Shown in pieces: positions 42,135-50,487 of a stretch of DNA of 64,000 nucleotides (positions are counted from its first letter, which is position 1; each line of letters starts with the position of its first letter). This DNA comes from Pseudomonadota bacterium (GTDB taxonomy: Bacteria; Myxococcota_A; UBA796; GCA-2862545). Location of the stretch: contig CANJMY010000001.1 in NCBI GenBank assembly GCA_947475315.1, positions 1 to 64,000 of the forward strand. Direction: 5' to 3'. The notes beneath the pieces were generated by a model. The model saw nothing but the letters and a program-made list of their open reading frames with translations. It did no database searches and was not told the DNA's origin. A program made the position numbers and the translations under genes.

Positions 42135-43271
42135 TCAGGCCTCCGCGACCACGTGGTACAGCGTGTCCCGCTCCACCGGCACCCGCCCCGCGCCGTGGAT
42201 GAGGGCGATCAGGTCGGCGCGCGACAAGGCCTGCGGCGTCTTGGCGCCGGCCATGTGGTAGATGCGCTCCTCGCGCACGGTGCCGTCGACGTCGTCGGCA
42301 CCCCACGAGAGCGCCGCCTGCGCCACCTGCACGCCGAGCATGGGCCAGTAGGCCTTGAGGTGGCTGATGTTGTCGAGCATGAGCCGCGCGACCGCGTAGG
42401 TGCGCAGGACCTCGACCGCGGTGGCCTCGTACAGGCCCGCGAGCCGGTTGTGCTCGTTGTGGAACTTGAGCGGGATGAAGGTCTGGAAGCCGCCCGTCTC
42501 GTCCTGCAGCGCGCGCAGGCGGAGCATGTGGTCCAGGCGATCGTCGGTGGTCTCGATCATGCCGAACAGCATGGTGCAGTTGCTGCGCAGGCCCAGGCGG
42601 TGCGCCACGCGGTGCACCTCCAGCCAGCCGTCGGCGTCGACCTTGTCGTCGCAGATCTTGTGGCGCACGCGCGGCTCGAAGATCTCGGCGCCGCCGCCCG
42701 GCAGGCTGTCGAGGCCCGCCGCCATGAACTCGCGCAGGATCTGCTCGTAGGTCATGTTGTACTTGTTGGCGTAGTAGTGGACCTCGACCGCGGTGAAGCC
42801 CTTGAGGTGCACGTCCGGACGCTCGGCCTTGAGCGCCCGCAGCAGGTCCGTGTAGTAGGCGAACGGCAGGTCCGGGTTCAGCCCGTTGACGATGTGGACC
42901 TCGGTCACCAGCGTGTCCGACAGCGCGCGCAGGCGCGACACGGCCTGATCGAGCGTCATGGTGTAGGACTCGGGGTCGCCGGTCTTGAGGCGCGAGAAGC
43001 TGCAGAACATACACGTCGCTTCGCACACGTTGGTGGCGTTGATGTGCTGGTTCCGGTTGAAGTAGGTCAGGTCGCCGTGCTTGCGCTCGCGCACCAGGTT
43101 GGCGAGCGCGCCCACCACCGCGACGTCGGGCGTGGCGAACAGGCGCTGGCCGTCTTCGAACGTGAGGCGCTCGCCGGCCTCCACCTTGTCGGCGATGTCG
43201 GAGAGGCCTGCGGCGGCGGCCGCGCGGCGCGTCACGAGCGGCAGCGACGCGGGCTTGCGGAGGGTGTTCAC
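42135..43271 (-). CDS. mqnE: aminodeoxyfutalosine synthase (radical SAM)
   Basis: 378 aa from GTG 43271, with GGGAGG upstream and a GTGA overlap with the UbiX-like gene. The radical-SAM cluster motif is NVCEATCMFC (Cys83, Cys87, Cys90), preceded by NQHINATN. It also has GLDSLPGGGAEIF, TMLFGMIETTDDRLDHMLRLR read in part, LKFHNEHNRLAG, and the MqnE-type end KAYWPMLGVQVAQ, GADDVDGTV and RVPVERDTLY. It joins 3-(1-carboxyvinyloxy)benzoate and SAM into aminodeoxyfutalosine. This is the intact enzyme to compare with the degenerate domain encoded next to it. Confidence 0.93.
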   Translation of the reverse strand: MNTLRKPASLPLVTRRAAAAAGLSDIADKVEAGERLTFEDGQRLFATPDVAVVGALANLVRERKHGDLTYFNRNQHINATNVCEATCMFCSFSRLKTGDPESYTMTLDQAVSRLRALSDTLVTEVHIVNGLNPDLPFAYYTDLLRALKAERPDVHLKGFTAVEVHYYANKYNMTYEQILREFMAAGLDSLPGGGAEIFEPRVRHKICDDKVDADGWLEVHRVAHRLGLRSNCTMLFGMIETTDDRLDHMLRLRALQDETGGFQTFIPLKFHNEHNRLAGLYEATAVEVLRTYAVARLMLDNISHLKAYWPMLGVQVAQAALSWGADDVDGTVREERIYHMAGAKTPQALSRADLIALIHGAGRVPVERDTLYHVVAEA

Positions 43272-43858
43272 GAGCGACCTCCCAGGAGCTGGCCCGACCA
43301 GCGCGCCATCAGCGCGTTGTCGAAGCCGAGGTGATCGAGGATGCGGGCCACCACGGTGTCGACCAGGGCGTCGACCGTCTGCGGGTGGCTGTAGAAGCTG
43401 GGGCTGGCGGGCATGATGGTGGCGCCCGCCTCGGTCACCGCCACCATGTTGCGGCAGTGGACCAGGCTGAAGGGCGTCTCGCGCAGGACGAGCACGAGCG
43501 GGCGGCGCTCCTTGAGCATCACGTCCGCCGCGCGGCCGAGCAGGTCGGCGGACACGCCGTGCGCGATGCGGCCCATGGCGTTGGCCGAGCACGGCGCGAC
43601 GACCATGGCGTCAAACAGCGCGGAGCCCGACGCGAACGGCGCGGTGAGGTCACCGGGGCTGTAGATCGGGAAGCCGTAGGCCGCCGGGTCCGTACCGACC
43701 TCGTCGTTCCACACCAGGCGACCGGTCTTGCTGAACACCACCGCGACCTCAGCCGCGTGCGTGGCGGCGAAGAAGTCGAGGAGGCGCCGCGCGTAGATCG
43801 ACCCGCTGGCGCCGCTGACCCCAAGGACCAGGCGCGCCACAGGGCGGGCGGGACTCAT
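43268..43858 (-). CDS. ubiX: UbiX-family flavin prenyltransferase (MqnM-like)
   Basis: 196 aa. UbiX/Pad1 motifs: LGVSGASGSIYARRLL, APCSANAMGRIAHGVSADLL, RRPLVLVLRETPFSLVHCRNM, and GATIMPASPSFYSHP. It makes prenyl-FMN for a UbiD-type decarboxylase. In futalosine gene sets the paralogue is called MqnM. It overlaps the polyprenyl synthase upstream (ATGA) and mqnE downstream (GTGA). No UbiD/MqnL gene is in the window. Confidence 0.92.
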   Translation of the reverse strand: MSPARPVARLVLGVSGASGSIYARRLLDFFAATHAAEVAVVFSKTGRLVWNDEVGTDPAAYGFPIYSPGDLTAPFASGSALFDAMVVAPCSANAMGRIAHGVSADLLGRAADVMLKERRPLVLVLRETPFSLVHCRNMVAVTEAGATIMPASPSFYSHPQTVDALVDTVVARILDHLGFDNALMARWSGQLLGGRS

Positions 43859-44886
43859 ACGGTGCGCTCGACGAGCCAGGCCGCGAGCACTTCCAGCGCG
43901 TCGCGGGCGGGCGTGGGCGGCAGCTCCTGGAGCGCGGCCACGGCGTTGTCGGCCCAGCCGTGCGCGTCGGCCAGCGCCAGATCCAGCGCGCCGGAGTCAC
44001 GCACCGCGTTGAACAGCCCGGGCAGCTCGTCCTCGGTCGGGGCGGCGCGGCGCAGGCGGTCCTTCAGGCCCGGCACACGACCGAGCGCGTGCAGGATGGG
44101 GAGCGTGATCTTGCGCTCGCGGAGGTCCGCACCGGCGCGCTTGCCGGTGCCTTCTGCGAAGTCGAGCACGTCGTCGGCGATCTGGAACGCGATGCCGACG
44201 CTGTGGCCGAACCGCGCGAGCGCGTCCGCGGAGCGCGTGTCGCCGATGGCGAGCGCGCCGACTGACGAGCACCACGCGACCAGCGACGCGGACTTGCGGG
44301 TGATGACCTCAAGGTAGGCTTCGACCGTGACGTCGAGGTTGCCGGCGCGCTGCAGCTGCAGCACCTCGCCTTCGCTCATCTCGCTGACGGTGCGGGCCAG
44401 ACCCGCGCCCGCCGCGGCGCCGCCGTGCTCGATGGCCGCGAGCAGCGCGCGCGCCACGCAGTGGTCCCCGGTGAGCACCGCGACGGCGTTGCCGTGCAGC
44501 ATCTGCGCGCTGGGGCGACCGCGGCGCGTCTCGCCGTCGTCCACCACGTCGTCGTGCAGGAGCGAGCCCAGGTGGATCAGCTCACCGCAGCACATGAGGA
44601 TGGGCGAGGGCGACTCGACGCCCACCGCGCGCGCGCCGAGCGCGGTCAGCGCGGGCCGCAGGCGCTTGCCGCCGCTGTCCGCCAGGTAGTGCGCGATCTG
44701 CGGGAGCGCGCGCACGTCGCTCTCCACGATGCGGCGCAGCTCGACCTCGGTCTGCGCGAGGTCGTCCGCCACCAGCGCCAGGGCCTGGGACGGGTCCACC
44801 GAGGGCGCGCGGAGCACGCCGCGGATCAAGCCTTGCGGGCTCGTCCTTCGTGCGCTTCCTCCGGCCAACATGGACACATTCGACAT
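43855..44886 (-). CDS. trans-polyprenyl diphosphate synthase
   Basis: 343 aa from ATG 44886, with GGAGAG 8 nt upstream. First Asp-rich motif LLHDDVVDDGETRRGRPS, second IADDVLDF, and GGKRLRPAL near the start. Long-chain synthases of this type make the menaquinone side chain; chain length cannot be read from sequence. It heads the menaquinone operon. An open frame extends to 45075, but the added residues lack homology. Confidence 0.92.
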   Translation of the reverse strand: MSNVSMLAGGSARRTSPQGLIRGVLRAPSVDPSQALALVADDLAQTEVELRRIVESDVRALPQIAHYLADSGGKRLRPALTALGARAVGVESPSPILMCCGELIHLGSLLHDDVVDDGETRRGRPSAQMLHGNAVAVLTGDHCVARALLAAIEHGGAAAGAGLARTVSEMSEGEVLQLQRAGNLDVTVEAYLEVITRKSASLVAWCSSVGALAIGDTRSADALARFGHSVGIAFQIADDVLDFAEGTGKRAGADLRERKITLPILHALGRVPGLKDRLRRAAPTEDELPGLFNAVRDSGALDLALADAHGWADNAVAALQELPPTPARDALEVLAAWLVERTV

Positions 44887-45104
44887 GGTGGGCTCTCCGG
44901 CCACGTGGGCGGCGTCTATCCCGTCTCGGGTCGGATGCCCTGTCCCGGTCTTCGAGCGGATACGAACCGACGTCGATGAATGCACGGGGGCTCCATTCAG
45001 GAAAAGGGGCCCCTCTACCCCCATTCCCGCGGTGTCCGACAAGTCGCCGCCGTTTGCTGCACAGGTGTGTTGCACAGCGTATGGGCCGATCCCCGGGAGT
45101 TCTC

Positions 45105-45374
45105 ATGACGCTCTATGATCCCACGCGACAGCCCGACGTCGCGCCCGAAGACGCCCTGCTGGTCGTGCACCGCTTCATCCAGCGCTGCGACGACTGGGCC
45201 GAGAACCAGGAGATCCCCAAGCGTTTGGAGCGCGTCCGCGTCACGAATGACCCCAAGGAGGCCGCGTCGCTGCACGCCTGGGTCGCCTACCGGAGCTTCC
45301 TGGCCCACACGCTCCAAGAGCTGGAGTCGGGCAAGCTGGACCGCTGGTTCGTGGGGCCGGACGACCAGCCCTAG
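45105..45374 (+). CDS. small conserved-looking protein of unknown function
   Basis: 89 aa from ATG 45105, with GGGAG 5 nt upstream. All-helical and charged (LLVVHRFIQRCDDWAEN, WVAYRSFLAHTLQELESGKLDRW). No signal peptide or membrane helix. It is divergent from the polyprenyl synthase across 218 bp and ends 10 bp from the convergent propeller gene. No family recognised. Confidence 0.7.
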   Translation: MTLYDPTRQPDVAPEDALLVVHRFIQRCDDWAENQEIPKRLERVRVTNDPKEAASLHAWVAYRSFLAHTLQELESGKLDRWFVGPDDQP

Positions 45375-45384
45375 CCGCGCCCGC

Positions 45385-46257
45385 CTACTCCCAGGACCAC
45401 AGCGCCAGCGCGTCCGCGCTGCTCGCCAGCACCGTGCCCTTGGGGTTCACCGCCACCGCGCGGATGGGGTGCTCGGTGACGTGGACGGTGGTGGGGGCGC
45501 GGCGGTCGGCCTCGTCAGCCAGGTCGATCACGGCGACGCCGCCGTGCGAGGTGCCCACGGCGACAAAGCGCCCGTCGGGGGTCAGCCCCGCGGTGACGGC
45601 GTCGGGCAGATTGACCTCGACCGCGCGACCGCCGGTGTTCGGCCAGACCCGCACGCCCTTGGCGTCGATGCCGATCACGTGGTCGCCCGACGCCACCAGC
45701 TCGTGGTCGGTCTGGCGGACCTCGCGGAAGCGGGCGCCGTCGGCGAGCTTGATGACCTCGAGCCCCACGGGGCTGGACTGCGCCAGGCCGATGTTCTCGC
45801 CCAGGACAAACGCCACCGCGCGGTGCGGCAGGCGGATGCGGAACACCTTGCGGCCGCGCTCGTAGAACAGGACCTGCTTCTCACCCTTGGTGGTGCCGGT
45901 CAGCAGCACGCGGTCGCCGCGGAAGGTGACGGTGACGGGGCCCTCGAAGGGGTGCGCGCCCACGACCACGCGGTTGCCGGCGGCGTCGAACGCGCCCCAG
46001 CGGCCGCCCTCCTCCACCACCACGAACTGGTCGCCGTCCACGCCCAGGCCGATGGCCGCGCCCAGGCCTTGCAGCACGTGGCTGGTGCCCATGGCGGGGT
46101 GCACGCGCTCGACCTTGCCGTCACGGGTGCCCACCAGGAGCGCGCCCTTGCGCTCCCAGGCCATCACCCGCCCGTGCTTGACGGGCGGCTTCACCAGCAG
46201 GGACAGGCCCCGCTTGCGGTGAAGGTAGTGCGCGTCGTCCGAATGGTCGTCGCTCAT
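45385..46257 (-). CDS. WD40-like beta-propeller protein
   Basis: 290 aa cytoplasmic protein built of short beta-repeats with blade-like ends (GALLVGTRDGKVERV, GRFVAVGTSHGGVAVIDL, IRAVAVNPKGTVLASSADALALWSW). It resembles a seven-blade WD40/quinoprotein-like propeller. No enzymatic motif. It is 27 bp downstream of a DEDDh exonuclease gene on the same strand, so the two may be co-expressed. A binding or scaffold role is inferred. Confidence 0.75.
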   Translation of the reverse strand: MSDDHSDDAHYLHRKRGLSLLVKPPVKHGRVMAWERKGALLVGTRDGKVERVHPAMGTSHVLQGLGAAIGLGVDGDQFVVVEEGGRWGAFDAAGNRVVVGAHPFEGPVTVTFRGDRVLLTGTTKGEKQVLFYERGRKVFRIRLPHRAVAFVLGENIGLAQSSPVGLEVIKLADGARFREVRQTDHELVASGDHVIGIDAKGVRVWPNTGGRAVEVNLPDAVTAGLTPDGRFVAVGTSHGGVAVIDLADEADRRAPTTVHVTEHPIRAVAVNPKGTVLASSADALALWSWE

Positions 46258-46284
46258 CGCGGTGGACTCCCCAGGGTCATGCCG

Positions 46285-46872
46285 TCACGCTTCGGAGAAC
46301 CCGCCCGCCTCCAGCAGGCGCGCCAGGATGTGGGCTTGATACCACGCGTCGTAGTCGGCACGGTGCACCGAGTCTTCAACGACTTCCGGTAAAGTCAGCC
46401 GCTCAGCCAGGATCTCCTTGTTGGTGTCGAGCCAGTGGAGCTTGAGCACGCCCATGGAGAGGGCCTTGGTGTCCAGGGCCTTGTAGCCGAAAGGGTTCTT
46501 CCGATCGGCCACATGGTAGGCGTGGCTGACGAAGGACCAGTCGAACGGGGCGTTGTGGCCCACGAACACCGGGGTGGTGCGCGGCAGCAGGTTGGCCGCG
46601 ACGAACGCGTCGAGCTGGGCCAGGGCGTCGGCCAGGGGCAGGCCGTCGCGGCGGAGCGCGTCGATGTCGAGCTTGTTGACCTTCATGGCGCCCGGATCCA
46701 CGTGCGGCGCCGTCGGCCGGATCTCCACGTAGAACTTGGCGTCGACCACGCGGTAGCGGCCGGGGCCGTCCGCGACCACGGGCACGCAGCCCAGGCTGAT
46801 CATGTCGTACAAGCCGGGCACCGGACCCGAGCACTCGATGTCTACGCAGAAGTACGTCGCCGTGCGTCCCAT
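46285..46872 (-). CDS. DEDDh 3'-5' exonuclease
   Basis: 195 aa from ATG 46872, with GGAGG 8 nt upstream. RNase T/DnaQ-like exonuclease: motif I YFCVDIECSGP (Asp, Glu), motif II VFVGHNAPFDWSF (Asp), motif III HRADYDAWYQA (His, Asp). The short single-domain form suggests RNA or DNA end trimming, not a polymerase subunit. It is divergent from the retropepsin-like gene. Confidence 0.88.
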   Translation of the reverse strand: MGRTATYFCVDIECSGPVPGLYDMISLGCVPVVADGPGRYRVVDAKFYVEIRPTAPHVDPGAMKVNKLDIDALRRDGLPLADALAQLDAFVAANLLPRTTPVFVGHNAPFDWSFVSHAYHVADRKNPFGYKALDTKALSMGVLKLHWLDTNKEILAERLTLPEVVEDSVHRADYDAWYQAHILARLLEAGGFSEA

Positions 46873-46939
46873 CGGGTGACCTCCGGTCGCGCCCGTAGCG
46901 CGCCGCCCGGCGTCGGGGCAAGTTGCCCACAGGAGGGAC

Positions 46940-48082
46940 ATGAGCTCCAGCCCCCGCGATCCCGAACCGTTCGCCTACCCGCTGATCGCCGCGGGCCTGG
47001 CCCTGTCGGTGCTGGCGTGGTCGGCGGTGATCGGCCTGGCGGTGGCCCGCAAGGGCGGCGCCAACACCGTGGCGATGAGCGCGACGGCGCTTGTGTTCCT
47101 GCCGGTGCTGGCGGTCGCGTTCAGCGCCACCGAGCGCCGCCTGACGCGCATCGGCGGCATGATGGTGCTGTGGCCGCTGGCCCTGTTCGCCGGCATGCCC
47201 GTGTTCTTCCCCGGCGAACGGCGCGAGGCCCTCAACACCGGCCTCGCCATGCTGACCGGCGATCTGGAGGGCGACGGCGTGGCCCGCACCGTGGCCGAGG
47301 CCCTGCCCGACGAGACCCAGGTGGCCGTGGTGCAGGTGCCGCCCGCGGAGCCCGTCGTCGACAAGCCCGCGCCGCTGCCCCGCATGGCCTACGCCGACAA
47401 CGCGATCGAGCTGCCGTTCGAGGGCGACGGGCGCCGCATCTCCATCCCCGTGGTGTTCGAGCAGGGCGGCCGCACGGTCGAGACCATGATGATGCTCGAC
47501 ACCGGCGCCACCTACACCACCCTGCCCAGCGACGTGCTGAGCACGCTGGGCGCTTCCCCCGGGCGCGACGCGCCCACGCTGACGCTCAACACGGCCAACG
47601 GCAAGCGCTCGGCGCAGGTGGCGCTGATCGACAAGGTGTGGCTGGGCGACCTGTCGGTGGGGTCGGTGGCGGTCACCAGCTGCGAGGACTGCGCCAGCAG
47701 CGCGGACGACGGCGGGAACAAGGGCCTGCTGGGCCTCAACGTCACGTCCGGCTTTGACTTCTCGATCGACCACGACCGCAGCGTGGTGGTGTTCACCGCC
47801 CGCCCCAAGTTCAACCGCCGCCTGGACGTGCAGCCGTTCTCCGACCTGCAGGCACGCTTTGAGCGGTTCCCCGGCGGCCGGGTGGAGGTCGAGCTCGACT
47901 TTGCGAACAAGGGCCTGCGCCCGATCGCGAGCGCGGCCGCCAAGGTGACGTGCAATGACGCGTCCTGGCTGGTGCAGCTGGATCCGGCGGCCCCCCAGAG
48001 CACGCAGACGATCCGCCGTCGGCTGCCGCTCCACGAGCGCTGCGAGACCTACACGATCGTGCTCGACCAAGCGGACTGGTAG
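46940..48082 (+). CDS. membrane-anchored retropepsin-like aspartic protease
   Basis: 380 aa with AGGAGG before the ATG. Three N-terminal helices (YPLIAAGLALSVLAWSAVIGLA, ATALVFLPVLAVAFSA, GGMMVLWPLALFAGMPV) are followed by a soluble domain with the single aspartic-protease motif MMLDTGATYTTLP and the partner strand LLGLNVTSGFDF. One DTG per chain means it should act as a dimer, as in retropepsins. The C-terminal roughly 100 residues contain two Cys (VTCNDASW, ERCETY). Substrate unknown. Confidence 0.8.
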   Translation: MSSSPRDPEPFAYPLIAAGLALSVLAWSAVIGLAVARKGGANTVAMSATALVFLPVLAVAFSATERRLTRIGGMMVLWPLALFAGMPVFFPGERREALNTGLAMLTGDLEGDGVARTVAEALPDETQVAVVQVPPAEPVVDKPAPLPRMAYADNAIELPFEGDGRRISIPVVFEQGGRTVETMMMLDTGATYTTLPSDVLSTLGASPGRDAPTLTLNTANGKRSAQVALIDKVWLGDLSVGSVAVTSCEDCASSADDGGNKGLLGLNVTSGFDFSIDHDRSVVVFTARPKFNRRLDVQPFSDLQARFERFPGGRVEVELDFANKGLRPIASAAAKVTCNDASWLVQLDPAAPQSTQTIRRRLPLHERCETYTIVLDQADW

Positions 48083-48156
48083 GTCGGGGCTGGTTGAAGC
48101 GGGGTCCGGCCGGTTAACGGGCGGGACCCAAGACTTCCCCCCTGCCCGCCGGAGCC

Positions 48157-48738
48157 ATGATGCCCAACTCCCTGATCCCGCGCACCACGGTGCATGCCTG
48201 GTCCGAAGCTATCGGGAACTCCCCGATGGACCACAGCAGCTCCCTCACGCGCCTGTTGAAGGATCAGCGGCGTCTGACGCGCTTCATCGAGGAGAACTCC
48301 CAGGCCATGGGCGGCTCCACCTCGGGCATCTGCGTGTACATGACGGGCGTCATCGCGCGCATGTTCGAGATGGCCGGCGGCCGCCTCCGCAACGCCACCT
48401 GGGAGCAGGTCCGCGCCGCCGAAGCGCGCGTGGGCGCCAAGGTGGACCAGCTCCTGCCGCTCGACGTGGCCCTGGTCGACCGCCTGCACGCCATCTCCGA
48501 CCGCGCCCAGGGGCACATCCTGGACGAGGCCGCCATGGTCCTCTTCCTGTCGGAGCGCGCCGAGGGCGAGGCCGAGACCGACCTGGCCGAGGCCCTGAAG
48601 GTGCTGCTGGTCAGCTGGGTCGTGGTCGAGGTGCTCAACGACTGCTGGCAGCCGCCCAAGGACTTCACGGGCGAGGCGTCCTACACCTACGTGCACATCG
48701 ACCCGCCCAAGGCGAGCGACAAGCCCGCCGAAGCGTGA
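48157..48738 (+). CDS. hypothetical protein
   Basis: 193 aa. Mostly helical; no signal peptide or clear domain. Notable segments are SSLTRLLKDQRRLTRFIEEN, a hydrophobic LKVLLVSWVVVEVL, and a final YVHIDPPKAS. Two ATGs are adjacent (48157 and 48160) with CGGAG upstream. It lies between the retropepsin-like gene and the SDTDTG lipoprotein with no operon-type spacing. Function unknown. Confidence 0.65.
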   Translation: MMPNSLIPRTTVHAWSEAIGNSPMDHSSSLTRLLKDQRRLTRFIEENSQAMGGSTSGICVYMTGVIARMFEMAGGRLRNATWEQVRAAEARVGAKVDQLLPLDVALVDRLHAISDRAQGHILDEAAMVLFLSERAEGEAETDLAEALKVLLVSWVVVEVLNDCWQPPKDFTGEASYTYVHIDPPKASDKPAEA

Positions 48739-48814
48739 GGAATGCCACACTGGCCTGATCCGCGCTCGCGGATCGGGCGCGGATGAGGCAGGTTACGGAC
48801 CGACGACTGGAGGG

Positions 48815-49603
48815 ATGATGCGCTGGACCCCATGGATGATGACCGCGATCCTCGCGGCGGGATGCACGTCCGGCCCCTCCGACAAGGACACCGACGTCGC
48901 GACGGACTCGGATCCGGACACCGCCGTGCCCGCGGACACGGACGACACCGGCCTGATCGCGAACGACTCCGGCGCCAACGCCGACACCGACACCGTGCCG
49001 GTCGACACCGACGTGGCCGACACGGACCCGAACGCCTGCGGCCCCGGCGAGGTCCGCGACTGCAACAACGAGTGCTTCTCGCAGATCATCATCGGCGACA
49101 ACTTCTGCGACGACGGCCCCGCCCCTCAGGCGGACTTCAACTGCAGCACCTTCAACGACGACGACGGTGACTGCTCCAACGCCGGCGACACCGACGACAC
49201 CGACGTGGTGGTGGTGGACACCGGCATCTCCGACGTCCCCTGCACCGCGCTGTACGACATCCGCGACTGCAACGGCCTCTGCTACCCCTCCACGTGGCTG
49301 GGTGACGCCCGCTGCGACCAGGGCGTCAGCTTCCCGTGGGGCAGCCCGGACTTTGACTGCTTCAGCTACCAGCACGACCACGGCGACTGCGTGACCGACA
49401 CCGGCGTGTCCGACACCGACACCGGCGTGTCCGACACCGACACCGGCGTGTCCGACACCGACACCGGCGTGTCCGACACCGACACTGGCATCATCTCGTT
49501 CGACACCTGGCCGCCCGCGCCTGACACGGCGGACACGGACCCTGTGGTCGACACGGACATCGTGCCCGTCGTCGACACCGACACGATCCCGCTGCCGCCC
49601 TAG
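48815..49603 (+). CDS. lipoprotein with two LNR-like Cys modules and SDTDTG repeats
   Basis: 262 aa. Lipoprotein signal with LAAGC (Cys17). Between Asp/Thr-rich linkers are two similar Cys modules: CNNECFSQIIIGDNFCDDG...DFNC...DDDGDC and CNGLCYPSTWLGDARCDQG...DFDCFSYQHDHGDC. Their spacing resembles Lin12/Notch repeats, which bind calcium. Four copies of VSDTDTG and a tail of VDTD units follow. Asp/Thr-rich surface lipoproteins of this style are common in Myxococcota. Probably a calcium-binding surface protein. Confidence 0.8.
   Translation: MMRWTPWMMTAILAAGCTSGPSDKDTDVATDSDPDTAVPADTDDTGLIANDSGANADTDTVPVDTDVADTDPNACGPGEVRDCNNECFSQIIIGDNFCDDGPAPQADFNCSTFNDDDGDCSNAGDTDDTDVVVVDTGISDVPCTALYDIRDCNGLCYPSTWLGDARCDQGVSFPWGSPDFDCFSYQHDHGDCVTDTGVSDTDTGVSDTDTGVSDTDTGVSDTDTGIISFDTWPPAPDTADTDPVVDTDIVPVVDTDTIPLPP
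49406..49489. repeat. 21-bp tandem repeat (4 copies) coding for VSDTDTG
   Basis: Four near-identical copies of a 21-bp unit beginning GTGTCCGACACC; the last has one base change. A slippage-prone coding repeat inside the lipoprotein gene. Confidence 0.9.
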
Positions 49604-49641
49604 GCTGCGCGGCGTCCGTCGCCCACGGGCTCAAGGCTCGT

Positions 49642-49770
49642 CTAGAGCGTGAAGGGGTTCAGAACGCGCACGCCCGCTCGTTCTACGTCCTTCACGTTCC
49701 GGGTCACCAGCACCAACTTGCTCGCTGCGACTGAGTGCGAATCCGATGCGCCAGCGTGAACGCGTCGTCA
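49642..49770 (-). pseudogene. remnant of a VapC-type PIN toxin
   Basis: The minus-strand frame ending at TAG 49642-49644 encodes SKLVLVTRNVKDVERAGV and then RVLNPFTL, which is the typical C-terminus of VapC toxins. Going upstream the frame reaches a TGA after about 40 codons, with no start codon or N-terminal PIN motifs. The rest of the gene is lost. Confidence 0.7.
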
Positions 49771-49891
49771 TGGTTGGCCGGACGCCGGAATTGCCGCCCA
49801 ACAAGACGTCGCATGACCGGCCGCGTCAACCACAACCTATGCGGACGCGGGTGACCTCGGCTATTATTCCCGCAGAGAGGAGGAGCCACCA

Positions 49892-50116
49892 GTGACCGTC
49901 GACGCCTTGATCAAGGAAGCGAAAAAGCTAAGCGCCTCCGAGTTGGATGCGCTCGTCGAGCAGCTCACCGAGCAGCTTGTTGACCAGGCGGACCCGGGGG
50001 TGACGGAGGCGTGGAATCGGGAGATTGTTCTGCGGTGGCAGAGGTTTGAGCGCGGCGAAGACGAGGCGATGGACTGGGACACCGCGCGCGCAGCCATGTT
50101 TGGCAAGCGCGGGTGA
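49892..50116 (+). CDS. addiction-module antitoxin (TIGR02574-like)
   Basis: 74 aa from GTG 49892, with AGGAGG 8 nt upstream. Helical protein (VDALIKEAKKLSASELDALVEQL and a C-terminal EAWNREIVLRWQRF...DWDTARAAMF) typical of TIGR02574 addiction-module proteins that pair with ParE/RelE toxins. Its stop overlaps the toxin start (GTGA). Confidence 0.8.
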   Translation: MTVDALIKEAKKLSASELDALVEQLTEQLVDQADPGVTEAWNREIVLRWQRFERGEDEAMDWDTARAAMFGKRG

Positions 50117-50487
50117 GTTTCCGTCTCAGAGTCCTCCCAGGCGCCGCGATGGACGGCGCTGCAGCGGCTGACTGGTACGGCATCCGAAGTGTCACCGCGG
50201 CTCTCGCGTTTGCGCAGGCACTCGAGCTCTGCATCCTGCGCGTCGCTGAAGCTCCGCTGTTGCACCCGCCGCGCTTCGGTCCGTTCCGTCAGTGCAAGGT
50301 ACGCCGCTTTCCCTACCACGTCGTGTACCGGCTTCATGATGACGATGTAGTCGCTGGTGCAGGGCAACGCGCACATGTGCCTGCTGGACGGACTCGCGGA
50401 CTACGCGGGCGGCGAGATCGTGTACCGCTCCGACGACCCCGGGAACCAGGAGCAAGACTCGAACGCCGACCCCGAGGCGCCGTGTGA
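50113..50487 (+). pseudogene. ParE/RelE-like toxin with replaced C-terminus
   Basis: The frame starts at GTG 50113. About 78 residues are ParE/RelE-like (FRLRVLPGAAMDGAAAADWYG, CKVRRFPYHVVYRLHDDDVV). The expected last strand (usually a V-A-H-Q-R-R-type end) is missing. From about 50350 the frame reads arginine-rich nonsense (RTRGLRGRRDRVPL) antisense or out of phase with the next fragment. The toxin is probably inactive. It is a joint of two unrelated sequences rather than a simple frameshift. Confidence 0.7.

Noticed and set aside
40175-42202. Plus-strand open frame of 675 codons opposite mqnX and mqnA
   Set aside because: Antisense shadow; the minus frames carry enzyme motifs.
45001-45014. 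GGGGCCCC palindrome upstream of the 89-aa gene as an operator
   Set aside because: A short GC palindrome is expected by chance in this GC-rich DNA; no partner signal nearby.
44887-45075. N-terminal extension of the polyprenyl synthase
   Set aside because: No homology, and ATG 44886 has a good ribosome-binding site.
49406-49489. Tandem 21-bp array as a CRISPR-like repeat
   Set aside because: No spacers; it encodes VSDTDTG units in the lipoprotein.
49704-49889. 61-codon minus-strand frame over the VapC remnant
   Set aside because: It ends in a different frame from the recognisable VapC tail and has no PIN motifs. The remnant is better described as decayed.
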